In this document: positions 52,848 to 61,551 of the stretch, piece after piece
How the letters are laid out: each line of letters starts with the position of its first letter
How positions within the stretch are numbered: position 1 is the stretch's first letter
NCBI GenBank assembly: GCA_025360085.1
Contig: JANYCW010000005.1
Span: forward strand, 1-64,000
Length of the DNA stretch: 64,000 bases
Direction of reading: 5' to 3'
Source: Actinomycetes bacterium
GTDB taxonomy: Bacteria > Actinomycetota > Actinomycetes > Nanopelagicales > Nanopelagicaceae
Position numbers and translations under genes: made by a program
The notes under the pieces: model-generated
The model's database searches: none
Seen by the model: only the letters and a program-made list of their open reading frames with translations
Told to the model about the DNA's origin: nothing

Positions 52848-53701
52848 GCAACAACGAGTACCACAGAAAGAAGACTTAAATAAGTAATTGACCAATTAAA
52901 AATCTTTCCTGCCGTTTTCCCATAATCGGGAGAGCTCTCCTTGAGGGAAAGAAGTTCACGGGCAAAGACCAGACCTAGCAAGACTGTGACGACAAGTGAC
53001 CAGATTGGCAACGTTGCCGCAAGAATTAACCATATTGAAGATGCAATCATCAAAATCGTGTGAAACCACATCGCGCGATGCACCACAGCTTTAGTCGCAA
53101 CGACTGGAAGCATTGGGATTCCAGCAGCTAGGTAGTCATCTTTATATCTAATTGCTAGCGCCCAAAAGTGTGGAGGGGTCCAAAAGAAAATGACCATAAA
53201 AAATGCCAGTGCAGTCAATGAGAGTGAGTTAGTAACTGCCGCCCAGCCGATAAAGACTGGCATACACCCCGCTGCACCCCCCCAAACAATATTTTGGGAT
53301 GATCGCCGCTTAAGCCCAATCGTATACACCAGTACATAAAAAGTAATCGCAAGAAATGCAAAAAATGTTGCTAAAGGAGTTGTAAAAATCCAGAAAATAA
53401 TGAGAGATAAAATTCCAATTAACCTAGCAAATATTGTCGCATTTTTTTTGCTAATGGCGCCTGTTGCAGTTGGCCGCTTTGACGTGCGCGCCATTAACTT
53501 ATCGCTCTCACATTCAATTGCCATGTTGAAAGCATTCGCACTTCCAGCAGAAAGCGCCCCTGCAAAAATAGTTACGGCGACCAGCGAGAAGGAGGGCAAA
53601 CCCTTTGCCGCTAAAATCATGGCTGGTAAAGTAGTAACTAAAAGGAGTTCGACGACCCTAAGCTTCATCAACTCTATGTAGCCGCGCAGAACACTCATCA
53701 C
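52832..53701 (-). CDS. ctaB: Protoheme IX farnesyltransferase
   Basis: UbiA-family; NAFNMAIECESDKLMARTSKRPTATGAI; TPPHFWALAIRYKDDY. Confidence 0.93.
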   Translation of the reverse strand: MMSVLRGYIELMKLRVVELLLVTTLPAMILAAKGLPSFSLVAVTIFAGALSAGSANAFNMAIECESDKLMARTSKRPTATGAISKKNATIFARLIGILSLIIFWIFTTPLATFFAFLAITFYVLVYTIGLKRRSSQNIVWGGAAGCMPVFIGWAAVTNSLSLTALAFFMVIFFWTPPHFWALAIRYKDDYLAAGIPMLPVVATKAVVHRAMWFHTILMIASSIWLILAATLPIWSLVVTVLLGLVFARELLSLKESSPDYGKTAGKIFNWSITYLSLLSVVLVVAQLSA

Positions 53702-53790
53702 GGCCCAAGTTTACACACCCTATTACCCATGGATTCACAGCACTTTCTCAAAGAGAATCACTATTTTCTCGCTAACGAAAGGAGCTTCCC

Positions 53791-54195
53791 ATGAAGTCCG
53801 TACAGAAGCCCGAATGGATAGCACTAGCCGATTCAGATAAATCAATGACTTCTCGCCGTCTATCGAGAGGTTTACCGATTCTAGCTATTGCGATAACTGC
53901 AGCAATCATTGGAGCTGGGAGTATCTTTGCTCAGCCTCAAGAGTTATCAGTGGCAAACGCCGAACCGATTTCAGTTGCAACAACGCAAAACTCACCGAAC
54001 GTTGAATCACCGGATTCTGATGTGTCAGATAGTGTGTCAGACACAACACAGAGTGCTGTCGATACAGACATTGCAACTTTGCCTACAAAAAGTCAGAGCG
54101 ATGAGGGCGCCGATGACGAAAGCATGGACGACAATAATGCGAGCGACGAAGGTACTGACGACAATGGTACTGATGACGAAGGTATCGACGACTGA
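53791..54195 (+). CDS. Secreted/anchored hypothetical protein with acidic D/E/N/G-rich C-terminus
   Basis: Single TM followed by low-complexity acidic tail DEGADDESMDDNNASDEGTDDNGTDDEGIDD; good SD (AAAGGAG). Confidence 0.65.
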   Translation: MKSVQKPEWIALADSDKSMTSRRLSRGLPILAIAITAAIIGAGSIFAQPQELSVANAEPISVATTQNSPNVESPDSDVSDSVSDTTQSAVDTDIATLPTKSQSDEGADDESMDDNNASDEGTDDNGTDDEGIDD

Positions 54196-54218
54196 TTTCT
54201 AACCATTACAGTTAGAAG

Positions 54219-55298
54219 ATGCGTCGCATTTCGGCAAATTTTCTACTTATAACATCACTCTGCGCCATTTCTATACCTGCGCAGAGTGATGTTATTTCAA
54301 GTGAAACAAAGATGTCCTTAGTAAAAACAATTACTGGATCAATTTCCCCGAAGTCGGTGCGCTCATCTGGAACCGGTCTAGTTAGCGCTCATAACATGAT
54401 GTACAACCACAGCGTAACAATCTATAACGCAGATACTTTTGAGTTAATCAAAACAATTACTGACTCGGTGCAACTATCTAAGTTTGGCTATTCAGAGTAT
54501 TCATCTATATTCAAAGGCGCACCTGTCGAAGGTTCGTACTCGCCCGACGGGAAATAGCTATATGTTACTAACTATGCAATGTATGGCAGAGGGTATAACC
54601 GAGAAGGTCACGACACGTGCTCTCCAGCGTCCCATTACGATACGAGCTTTCTCTACCGAATTAATTTGAATAGTTACGATATCGATTCCATTTATCCCGT
54701 TGGCTCAGTTCCAAAAGTTGTTGAAGTCACACCTGACAATAAATATGTTCTTGTTTCTAACTGGTGTTCATATGATTTAAAGATAATTTCAATCGAAGAT
54801 CAAAAGACGATTAAAACCATAAAAATCGGTCGCTACCCCAGAGGAATTGCTATCAGTAATGATAGTAGGACCGCATATGTCGCTGAAATGGGGAGGTCTC
54901 GCATACACGTCATCAATTTAGAAGACTTCTCGGTTTCCTACATACCCATCGGATTTAACCCACGCGCAATAGTTCTTTCCCCCGATAACTCCATGATGTA
55001 CGTGACTATGAATCTTTCAGGCAAGGTCGCATCTTGGAATTTGTTGGAAAACAAAGCCGGCAAATCAGTCGCAACCGGGAAAGCGGCACGATCAATAGCA
55101 ATTTCAAGTGATGGAACTGCTCTATTTGTTGTTAACTTTTCCAGCGGTACGGTGTCAAAGTTGCGCACCCGTGATATGAAAATTTTGCAAAATATTAAAG
55201 TTTGTAATGAGCCCATTGGCATTACATTTGACACACAAACACAACGTACGTGGGTAGCTTGTTATGGTGGATCTATCAAGGTTTTTGATAACAAGTAG
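54219..55298 (+). pseudogene. YncE-like secreted beta-propeller gene interrupted by one in-frame TAG (54555-54557)
   Basis: ORFs 54219-54557 and 54579-55298 share a frame; joined read ...EGSYSPDGK*LYVTNYAMYGRGYN..., continuous propeller sequence across the stop. Confidence 0.7.
54249..54295. repeat. Perfect 17-bp inverted repeat with 13-nt loop
   Basis: ATAACATCACTCTGCGC (54249-54265) / GCGCAGAGTGATGTTAT (54279-54295). Confidence 0.95.
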
Positions 55299-56474
55299 TT
55301 AAGGTTGCGGAACGGCCTCTGATATTTCTGCCTTCACATTTGGTACGGCAATCCGCCCAAGTATGCGGTCGATAGCTGCTCGGGCTTTGTTTTCAGCGCG
55401 AGATCCATGTGGAATCTCATCTGCTAACGTAACAAAAACGTACTCTCGATCTCCGGATTCCACATAACCAGCCAAAGTGACCGTGCCGTTCAAAGTGCCG
55501 GTTTTTGCATGCACGAGCCCGATGGCATTCGGAGCAGTCGTGATAAATCGATCTTTAAGAGTTCCCGAGACTCCACCAACCGGGAGGGAGTTATACAGTA
55601 AGGCAAACTTTTCCTCCTTGCGAGTTCTTAATAAAAGCTTACCGATAATCTGCGCAGTAACTCGATTTTCCTTTGACAACCCACTCGCATCGGCAATAAC
55701 CAATTTTGAAGAATCAATATTTAAGCGATTTAAAAGTTCCTTATACGTTGTTGCTACTCCCTGATCATTTAAACCATGCCCGGCCGCCTTTGATGCTAAG
55801 CGGGCTAATCGTTCGGCCAATAAGTTATCACTCCATAAAAGTGTGAATTTAAGGATTTCTGAAATTGAAGGGGAGGTTGAAGTCAGAACTCGCTCTCCTT
55901 CTGCGGATGCGAGAACATCAGAACTCACCGAATTCATAGTCGGCCTAAACCCTCGTTTTGCCCAAAAAGCTTTTAAGTTTGCGACATCTTGTGAATATAA
56001 TCCAAAATACTGAACTTTAATATTTCGTAGCGAACCCTGGTTTGCCGCTTTTAACATACTCATTGAATTGAAGGCCAACCGAGGTAAAGAAGTTCGCTGC
56101 ATTTTCTTAGCAACGGCATCATTAGAGCTTAACCATGGATCAAATGAACCCTGAATTACAAGCGACTTTGGTTTTAGTCCAAGAAATATATTAGTTTCAA
56201 AACTACTATTTGGATTTAAATATTCTAGAGTTGCGACCCCTGAAAGTATCTTCATAATTGATGCCGGTTTGCGTTGAGAATTTGCATTTCTTTCGTAAAC
56301 AACTTCGCCAGTGGTTCCATCAATTAATATCATGGCGGGATTGGAAAGGGCTGGTGATTTCAATAGCTCGTCAAAAACTGCAGGGATTGATGCGATAGAG
56401 AGCGCGGCTCTTGCTGGGACAACGCTTAGAAGAGTTGCGAGAGCAAAAAAAATATAAGTTAATTTGTGGCGCAT
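55299..56474 (-). CDS. D-alanyl-D-alanine carboxypeptidase (PBP4/DacB family)
   Basis: RKPASIMKILSGVATLEYL (SxxK); LLWSDNLLAERLAR (SxN); VHAKTGTLNGTVTLAGYV (KTG). Confidence 0.9.
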   Translation of the reverse strand: MRHKLTYIFFALATLLSVVPARAALSIASIPAVFDELLKSPALSNPAMILIDGTTGEVVYERNANSQRKPASIMKILSGVATLEYLNPNSSFETNIFLGLKPKSLVIQGSFDPWLSSNDAVAKKMQRTSLPRLAFNSMSMLKAANQGSLRNIKVQYFGLYSQDVANLKAFWAKRGFRPTMNSVSSDVLASAEGERVLTSTSPSISEILKFTLLWSDNLLAERLARLASKAAGHGLNDQGVATTYKELLNRLNIDSSKLVIADASGLSKENRVTAQIIGKLLLRTRKEEKFALLYNSLPVGGVSGTLKDRFITTAPNAIGLVHAKTGTLNGTVTLAGYVESGDREYVFVTLADEIPHGSRAENKARAAIDRILGRIAVPNVKAEISEAVPQP

Positions 56475-56481
56475 GAACCGA

Positions 56482-56832
56482 TCAAACCCAGATTAGCGCG
56501 ATAAGAATATTGGTGACAGTTAAACCAATTAAGACCAGCCAGGTCTTTTTTGCGAGGGATAATTTCTTAACATTACGATAACTAATTATCAGGATAGTTA
56601 CTAATACAAGAAGTTTTATCGTGTACTTCAAATAATTAATTGTCTCATCGGGGTTAAGCGTTGAAGACATTCCCATTAATGCTAAACCAGCAACTAGGGC
56701 GGTTAAGCCTGCGTGCACAATACCTGGATTCAATTTTCGAGGATTCTTATTCCATTGCAGTAATAACAGCGAAAGAATTGCTATAACGCTGAGAATGTGA
56801 ATGATAAGAAGGCCCGTATTGATTGTGGTCAT
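56482..56832 (-). CDS. Small multi-TM hypothetical protein
   Basis: Four predicted hydrophobic segments; upstream TAAACT-N6-ATG. Confidence 0.65.
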   Translation of the reverse strand: MTTINTGLLIIHILSVIAILSLLLLQWNKNPRKLNPGIVHAGLTALVAGLALMGMSSTLNPDETINYLKYTIKLLVLVTILIISYRNVKKLSLAKKTWLVLIGLTVTNILIALIWV

Positions 56833-56854
56833 GCAATCAGTTTAGAGTGCCCAT

Positions 56855-57502
56855 ATGTCTTCTCCAAGAACCCCAGCCACGATTGGTCCTGGAGAGTTTT
56901 TCCCAGTAATTGGGGTTGGACCGCACGTTTATCCTTGGCCAGAGGGCAATCAGTATGAATCTGAGTTATTGCTGAATGGTGATCGCAGAAATGTCTTAGA
57001 TCATTATCGATACTGGAGCGTAGGCGCAATTGTTGCCGATTTAGATACTAAACGGCACAAATTACAGATTGCAATCGAAAACTGGCAGCATGATTTGAAC
57101 ATTGGTTCAGTTGTCCGTACGGCAAATGCATTTAATGTTGCGGGCGTACATATCGTTGGAAAACGTGACTGGAACAAACGAGGCGCAATGGTAACCGACC
57201 GATATTTAACAATTCATCATCACTCTACAATCGAAGAGTTCGCAACTTGGTGCAAAGCAAACGATTTGCCAATTATCGGTATTGACAATGTTCCGGGATC
57301 ACAGCAGTTGGAAAGCGCGCACTTGCCTGAGAGTTGCGTACTATTATTTGGGCAAGAGGGGGCCGGGATGTCGGACGAGGGTATTGCGGTCTGTGAAGTT
57401 CTGTATGAGATTAATCAATATGGTTCGACGCGTTCAATGAACGCATCGGCTGCCGGAGCAATCGCTATGTACCACTGGGCATTGCAGCACCTACCGAAAT
57501 GA
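56855..57502 (+). CDS. TrmH/SpoU family RNA 2'-O-methyltransferase
   Basis: NIGSVVRTANAFNVAGVHIVGKRDWNKRGA; LLFGQEGAGMSDE; SMNASAAGAIAMYHW. Confidence 0.9.
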   Translation: MSSPRTPATIGPGEFFPVIGVGPHVYPWPEGNQYESELLLNGDRRNVLDHYRYWSVGAIVADLDTKRHKLQIAIENWQHDLNIGSVVRTANAFNVAGVHIVGKRDWNKRGAMVTDRYLTIHHHSTIEEFATWCKANDLPIIGIDNVPGSQQLESAHLPESCVLLFGQEGAGMSDEGIAVCEVLYEINQYGSTRSMNASAAGAIAMYHWALQHLPK

Positions 57503-58662
57503 TGAAATCTTGGTTAACACGTAACTTATTTCTCTTGACTCTAGTCTCGCTTGCGCAAGATGCCGCTAGCGAACTCTTGTATCCACTCTTGCCAATATTG
57601 CTGACCGGCGTTATTGGAGCAGCACCTTTAGCGCTAGGGCTCATTGAAGGATGCGCTGAAGCCGCGGCCGGTTTTACCAAATTAATTAGCGGACGATCAA
57701 GTGATCGCTTAGGCCGCAAACCCTTTGTTATCTCGGGTTATTCATTAGCTGGTATTGGTAAAGCACTCGTTGTTGTTGCAACTAGTTGGCCACTAGTTTT
57801 CTTAGGCCGCGTTACTGACCGAATTGGAAAAGGATTGCGAAGTGCCCCGCGAGATGCACTTATTTCCGACTCGGTCGATAAAGCACATTTAGGTCGTGCG
57901 TTTGGTTTTCATCGAACTGGTGACAACATTGGGGCGGTTATTGGGCCTGGAATTGCTCTCATGGGCTTAGCAATGCTTGACGGAGATGTGCGTGCAGTAG
58001 CCAGGTGGGCACTCATACCAGCAATTATTTCAGGCTTGTTAACTCTATTAATCAAGGATAATTTTGTTAGAGCCCCAAAAGTTAAAGTGGAGAAAAAACC
58101 ACATCCACAACTTCCGACGACTTTGAAGCGTGCTATTGCGATTTTAGTTTTGATTCAATTAACAAATATTCCTGATGTCCTTTTGTTGCTGCGGCTGCAT
58201 GACATTGGTTTTTCTACTCAGGGAGTTGTGCTCTCTTATATGCTTTTTAGTGGCGTAACCGTTCTTGCAGCTTTTCCGGGCGGCTATATCGCCGACAAAC
58301 TCTCCCCTCGTATCGTCTATGCCGTTGGTTTGGTTGCCTTTGCAATTGCATACGCAACGTTAGGGTTAACTCAAAATCACACGTTCGCGCTTATCGCACT
58401 TGCGTTGTATGGATTATTTCCAGCGCTTACCGATGGCGTAGGTAAAGCGTGGATTGCGGGTTTAAGTGAGAGTAATCATCGTGGCCGAGCTCAAGGTGTT
58501 TACCAAGCTTCAATGAACTTTGCCGTACTCGGTGCTGGAATTTGGGGTGGCGCCATGTGGAGTAAAGGTGATATTCAGTGGCCTCTAATTTTCGCGGCGG
58601 TTGGGGCGATTATTGGCGCAATATTTCTTGCAACAAGCCATCTACGGCGCGTTCAATCATAA
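57499..58662 (+). CDS. MFS transporter
   Basis: 12-TM-like; SGRSSDRLGRKPFVISGY; DRIGKGLRSAPRDALI. Confidence 0.88.
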   Translation: MMKSWLTRNLFLLTLVSLAQDAASELLYPLLPILLTGVIGAAPLALGLIEGCAEAAAGFTKLISGRSSDRLGRKPFVISGYSLAGIGKALVVVATSWPLVFLGRVTDRIGKGLRSAPRDALISDSVDKAHLGRAFGFHRTGDNIGAVIGPGIALMGLAMLDGDVRAVARWALIPAIISGLLTLLIKDNFVRAPKVKVEKKPHPQLPTTLKRAIAILVLIQLTNIPDVLLLLRLHDIGFSTQGVVLSYMLFSGVTVLAAFPGGYIADKLSPRIVYAVGLVAFAIAYATLGLTQNHTFALIALALYGLFPALTDGVGKAWIAGLSESNHRGRAQGVYQASMNFAVLGAGIWGGAMWSKGDIQWPLIFAAVGAIIGAIFLATSHLRRVQS

Positions 58663-59131
58663 TTAAAGTCTCTTCGTAAGCTTCGACAGATTGATTGTAG
58701 GGATCTGGAACTTCTAACTCCGAAAACTGCACTGAGGTCGGATTGATTAAAGCAAGTGATGGATCAAAGCTACGCAAGTAAAAAACCTTTTTACGAGAAT
58801 CGTCGTCGATAGCTAAATTAATGACATTATTGAAGTTGCTCGAATCCATAACTAAGATCAAGTCAGTGGTAAAGAAATCACTTGGTTGAAACTGTCGTGC
58901 GACATGAGAGTGTTGATAACCCGCCGCCTCCCACACCTTTTGAGAAGTGGCATGAGCGTTATGGCCAACGTGCCATGGACCAGTGCCTGAACTATCAACA
59001 ATTATCTTCGGGGAGTTCCAATCTGCTGTTCGGTTAGAAAGGACTGCTGCGGCCATGGGCGATCGACAAATATTGCCCATACAGACCATCGTGATTCGAA
59101 TCTCGGGTAGTGATTTTAAACGTTGAATCAA
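58610..59131 (-). CDS. Low molecular weight protein-tyrosine phosphatase
   Basis: MVCMGNICRSPMAAAVL (CxxxxxR variant CMGNICRS); EVPDPY. Confidence 0.9.
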   Translation of the reverse strand: MIQRLKSLPEIRITMVCMGNICRSPMAAAVLSNRTADWNSPKIIVDSSGTGPWHVGHNAHATSQKVWEAAGYQHSHVARQFQPSDFFTTDLILVMDSSNFNNVINLAIDDDSRKKVFYLRSFDPSLALINPTSVQFSELEVPDPYNQSVEAYEETLIMIERAVDGLLQEILRQ

Positions 59132-60090
59132 GCCTCAGGCTCTACTTCTAACGCCTCTTGTACCGACTTTAAACGACGTTCAATCTCATCAGCCTCTTCA
59201 ATGCGACCCTGCATCCGAACGATTTTTGCAATGCGGGATTCTACGTCGATGATGAACTCAAAATCCTTAGGTTCATCCTCGCTTACAACCGAGAGGACCT
59301 GCTCAAGAGTTGCGAGACCATCATCGAATTTTTCAAGCAAAATTTGAGCTTTACCTAACTCAAAGAGTGCAAATGTTTCGCGGCGGTGGTCGTGCCCCGT
59401 TTCAAATACATCGATTGCTCGTCGAGCGGTCTCTAGTGCGAGCTCACCATCATTCAATTCAATAAGACATGAGGCTATTTTTTGATCACACCGTGCAACA
59501 TGGATAACTTCCTTATTTCGTTTAAAAAGTATTCGAGCTTCCTTAAAGGAATCGATGGCTTTTTCAAAGTTTTTTAACTCGCGCTCGGCACAACCAATTA
59601 AGTGAAGATCATTCGCGGCACCAATTTCATTGCCATCGACAAGGTGCTCTTGTGCACACTCACCCATTGTGAGTACTACTTTGTCGAATTGCTTAGATGT
59701 GTACCACCATTCGCCCAAGGTGCAGGCGAGTTCAAGGGCAATTGGCGATTTGTTCTCGCGTAAGATCTCAACAGCTTTGCTCATTGCACTCGCAGCTTCA
59801 TCCATGCGCTTTAACTGGTTGAGGTTGTAACCAATCGCCGAATACGCCTGAGCCAAACCTTCGCTAGGTGCACTAGCGCCAAGTGTTGAGTAAATATCGC
59901 GCGCAGTTTCAGCAAGAGCTAAAGCTTCGTCATATTGACCACGAGCATAGATTCGAGCACTAAGTTCGTAGTACGTGCTAGCGCGTTCTTCGCCATCGAC
60001 TTCTGGAATTCGATCCCACAGCATTTCCTCAGTGATAATTTCTTCCATGTCATCGTCTTCGCTCACGCAGTCCACCTCTCCGCTGAACAC
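59128..60090 (-). CDS. Tetratricopeptide-repeat protein
   Basis: Repeated TPR-like helices (YDEALALAETARDIYSTLG, FEKAIDSFKEARILFKRN, GELALETARRAIDVFETG). Confidence 0.78.
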   Translation of the reverse strand: MFSGEVDCVSEDDDMEEIITEEMLWDRIPEVDGEERASTYYELSARIYARGQYDEALALAETARDIYSTLGASAPSEGLAQAYSAIGYNLNQLKRMDEAASAMSKAVEILRENKSPIALELACTLGEWWYTSKQFDKVVLTMGECAQEHLVDGNEIGAANDLHLIGCAERELKNFEKAIDSFKEARILFKRNKEVIHVARCDQKIASCLIELNDGELALETARRAIDVFETGHDHRRETFALFELGKAQILLEKFDDGLATLEQVLSVVSEDEPKDFEFIIDVESRIAKIVRMQGRIEEADEIERRLKSVQEALEVEPEA

Positions 60091-60117
60091 TCTTTACGCG
60101 ACTCTATACGCAAATAC

Positions 60118-61458
60118 TTAAGAACGAGTGGGAATATCAATCTGAGCCACCCTCCATTTCCCCAACAGGGGCCGTTTGGATGCTTTCAAAATTGCCGATG
60201 TCACGAGTCGCAACTGAGTCTGTGTTTGCTCATCAAAGCGATGTCCCCATGGACAATGGTCGATAAGACCACATACCCAGCCATTTGTGCCGATATTTAG
60301 TACTCCGGCACCACTGGGGGCTGAGTAATAGGTGCTCATGGCTACGAAGCCTTTCTCGGTTGGGCTAATTGATGCCCGGGCTAGAATCTCAACACCCGGT
60401 CCTTTAGTGCCCATTGCCGTGTCGGCTTCGTAGCCATAAATACCTTTAATAACCGTATTTTTTCCCAATACATTAAAAGGCCATTTATCTACCGCTTGAA
60501 CTTCCAGATCTTTATGAATACCCAATGCGAAAAACTGTGAACCTATAATCAGGGATTCTGGCATTCCTAAATCCCTAAACGGATTTCGCCCGATAAGAGT
60601 TCGCTCTTTGAGAACTGTTTGTGCATACGAGGTATTTCCGCCAAGGATAATTAGATTTACCCCAGAGTCAATTGAATTTTGAATAGTGGTACGCATCGAA
60701 TCTGTCCAAAACTCACTATGGCCACCAAAAACTATGGATGCCGAAGTAATTGTAGGGCGACTATCTAAATCAATATCGGTTAAGTAATTAGTATCAACTC
60801 CCAACTGCTCTATCATCGAAACGAGGGGTTGCTCCATATATCTAAACTGACCTGCACCGTCGCCGTCGTATGGCCGATTAAAAGTAACCGAGGTTGAACG
60901 TGTTTCGTGTCCTCCATCGGCTCCTTTATAAAGGGATGCACCGCCCCACTGGTTATAAGCCTGCCAAGTCATAACCGATGAAATAAAAGTAATATCACTC
61001 TTGTGCATCTTTGAACGTACGACTAATGGAATGAAGCTCGAGGTCCGTCCTTTTGATGTCAATTTAATGAGATACTCACCTGGAGGTGTTTTTAAAGTAG
61101 GAGTAAAACTTCTCGCCGATTTTATTGTCATAACGTGGCGAGCGCCCGCGCCTTGGTAATATCCGATTCGATAAATTGAAATATCGGCGCTTTGTGCACC
61201 GACGATTGTGAGATGAGTTTTTTCACCACACGTGACACTCGTGGCATCGAAATAGCCTTCAACTCGGGGTTGGATTGTTCTCCGTGAAAAGTCAGCACTA
61301 AATCGCATCGGCACACCATCGGCCCAATTTCCGTCTCCAGTCTTGGCATTTTCGCGCCCGACCCAACCAGAGTTTTGATCCCAACCACACGGTTGAGCCA
61401 TCGCTTGTGGTGCCCCTAATAAGGTAGTAATCATGCTCAGCGCCAGCACAATTTTCAT
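60118..61458 (-). CDS. Secreted protein with N,N-dimethylformamidase beta-subunit-like domain
   Basis: Signal peptide MKIVLALSMITTLLGAPQAMAQ; ADISIYRIGYYQGAGAR; VMTWQAYNQWGGASLYKG; GHSEFWTDSMRTTIQNSIDSGVNLIILGGNTSYAQ. Confidence 0.72.
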   Translation of the reverse strand: MKIVLALSMITTLLGAPQAMAQPCGWDQNSGWVGRENAKTGDGNWADGVPMRFSADFSRRTIQPRVEGYFDATSVTCGEKTHLTIVGAQSADISIYRIGYYQGAGARHVMTIKSARSFTPTLKTPPGEYLIKLTSKGRTSSFIPLVVRSKMHKSDITFISSVMTWQAYNQWGGASLYKGADGGHETRSTSVTFNRPYDGDGAGQFRYMEQPLVSMIEQLGVDTNYLTDIDLDSRPTITSASIVFGGHSEFWTDSMRTTIQNSIDSGVNLIILGGNTSYAQTVLKERTLIGRNPFRDLGMPESLIIGSQFFALGIHKDLEVQAVDKWPFNVLGKNTVIKGIYGYEADTAMGTKGPGVEILARASISPTEKGFVAMSTYYSAPSGAGVLNIGTNGWVCGLIDHCPWGHRFDEQTQTQLRLVTSAILKASKRPLLGKWRVAQIDIPTRS

Positions 61459-61506
61459 GAGCCCACTCTAGGTTGATTTCACATAGACAGATTGGGGGGG
61501 CTGCCT

Positions 61507-61512
61507 TAGGCT
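61507..61512 (+). promoter_or_regulatory. Candidate -10 element (TAGGCT) of nickel transporter promoter
   Basis: TAGGCT hexamer recurrent at other gene starts in the window; predicted TSS falls at the palindrome. Confidence 0.5.
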
Positions 61513-61518
61513 TTCTAC

Positions 61519-61535
61519 TTGCAAACGATTTGCAT
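61519..61535. promoter_or_regulatory. Nur-box-like palindrome TTGCAA-ACGAT-TTGCAT
   Basis: Matches the actinobacterial nickel-Fur (Nur) layout TTGCAA-N5-TTGCAA with one mismatch; directly upstream of a NiCoT gene. Confidence 0.6.
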
Positions 61536-61551
61536 CTAGAACGGAGTGGGT

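Noticed and set aside
54559-54581. Internal leaderless restart after the TAG (TATGTT...ATG)
   Set aside because: TATGTT is 7 nt from an out-of-frame ATG, and the in-frame ATG 54579 has no TANNNT at the usual spacing
61494-61500. G7 homopolymer as a phase-variation tract
   Set aside because: Only seven bases and upstream of the promoter; no evidence of variability from one sequence
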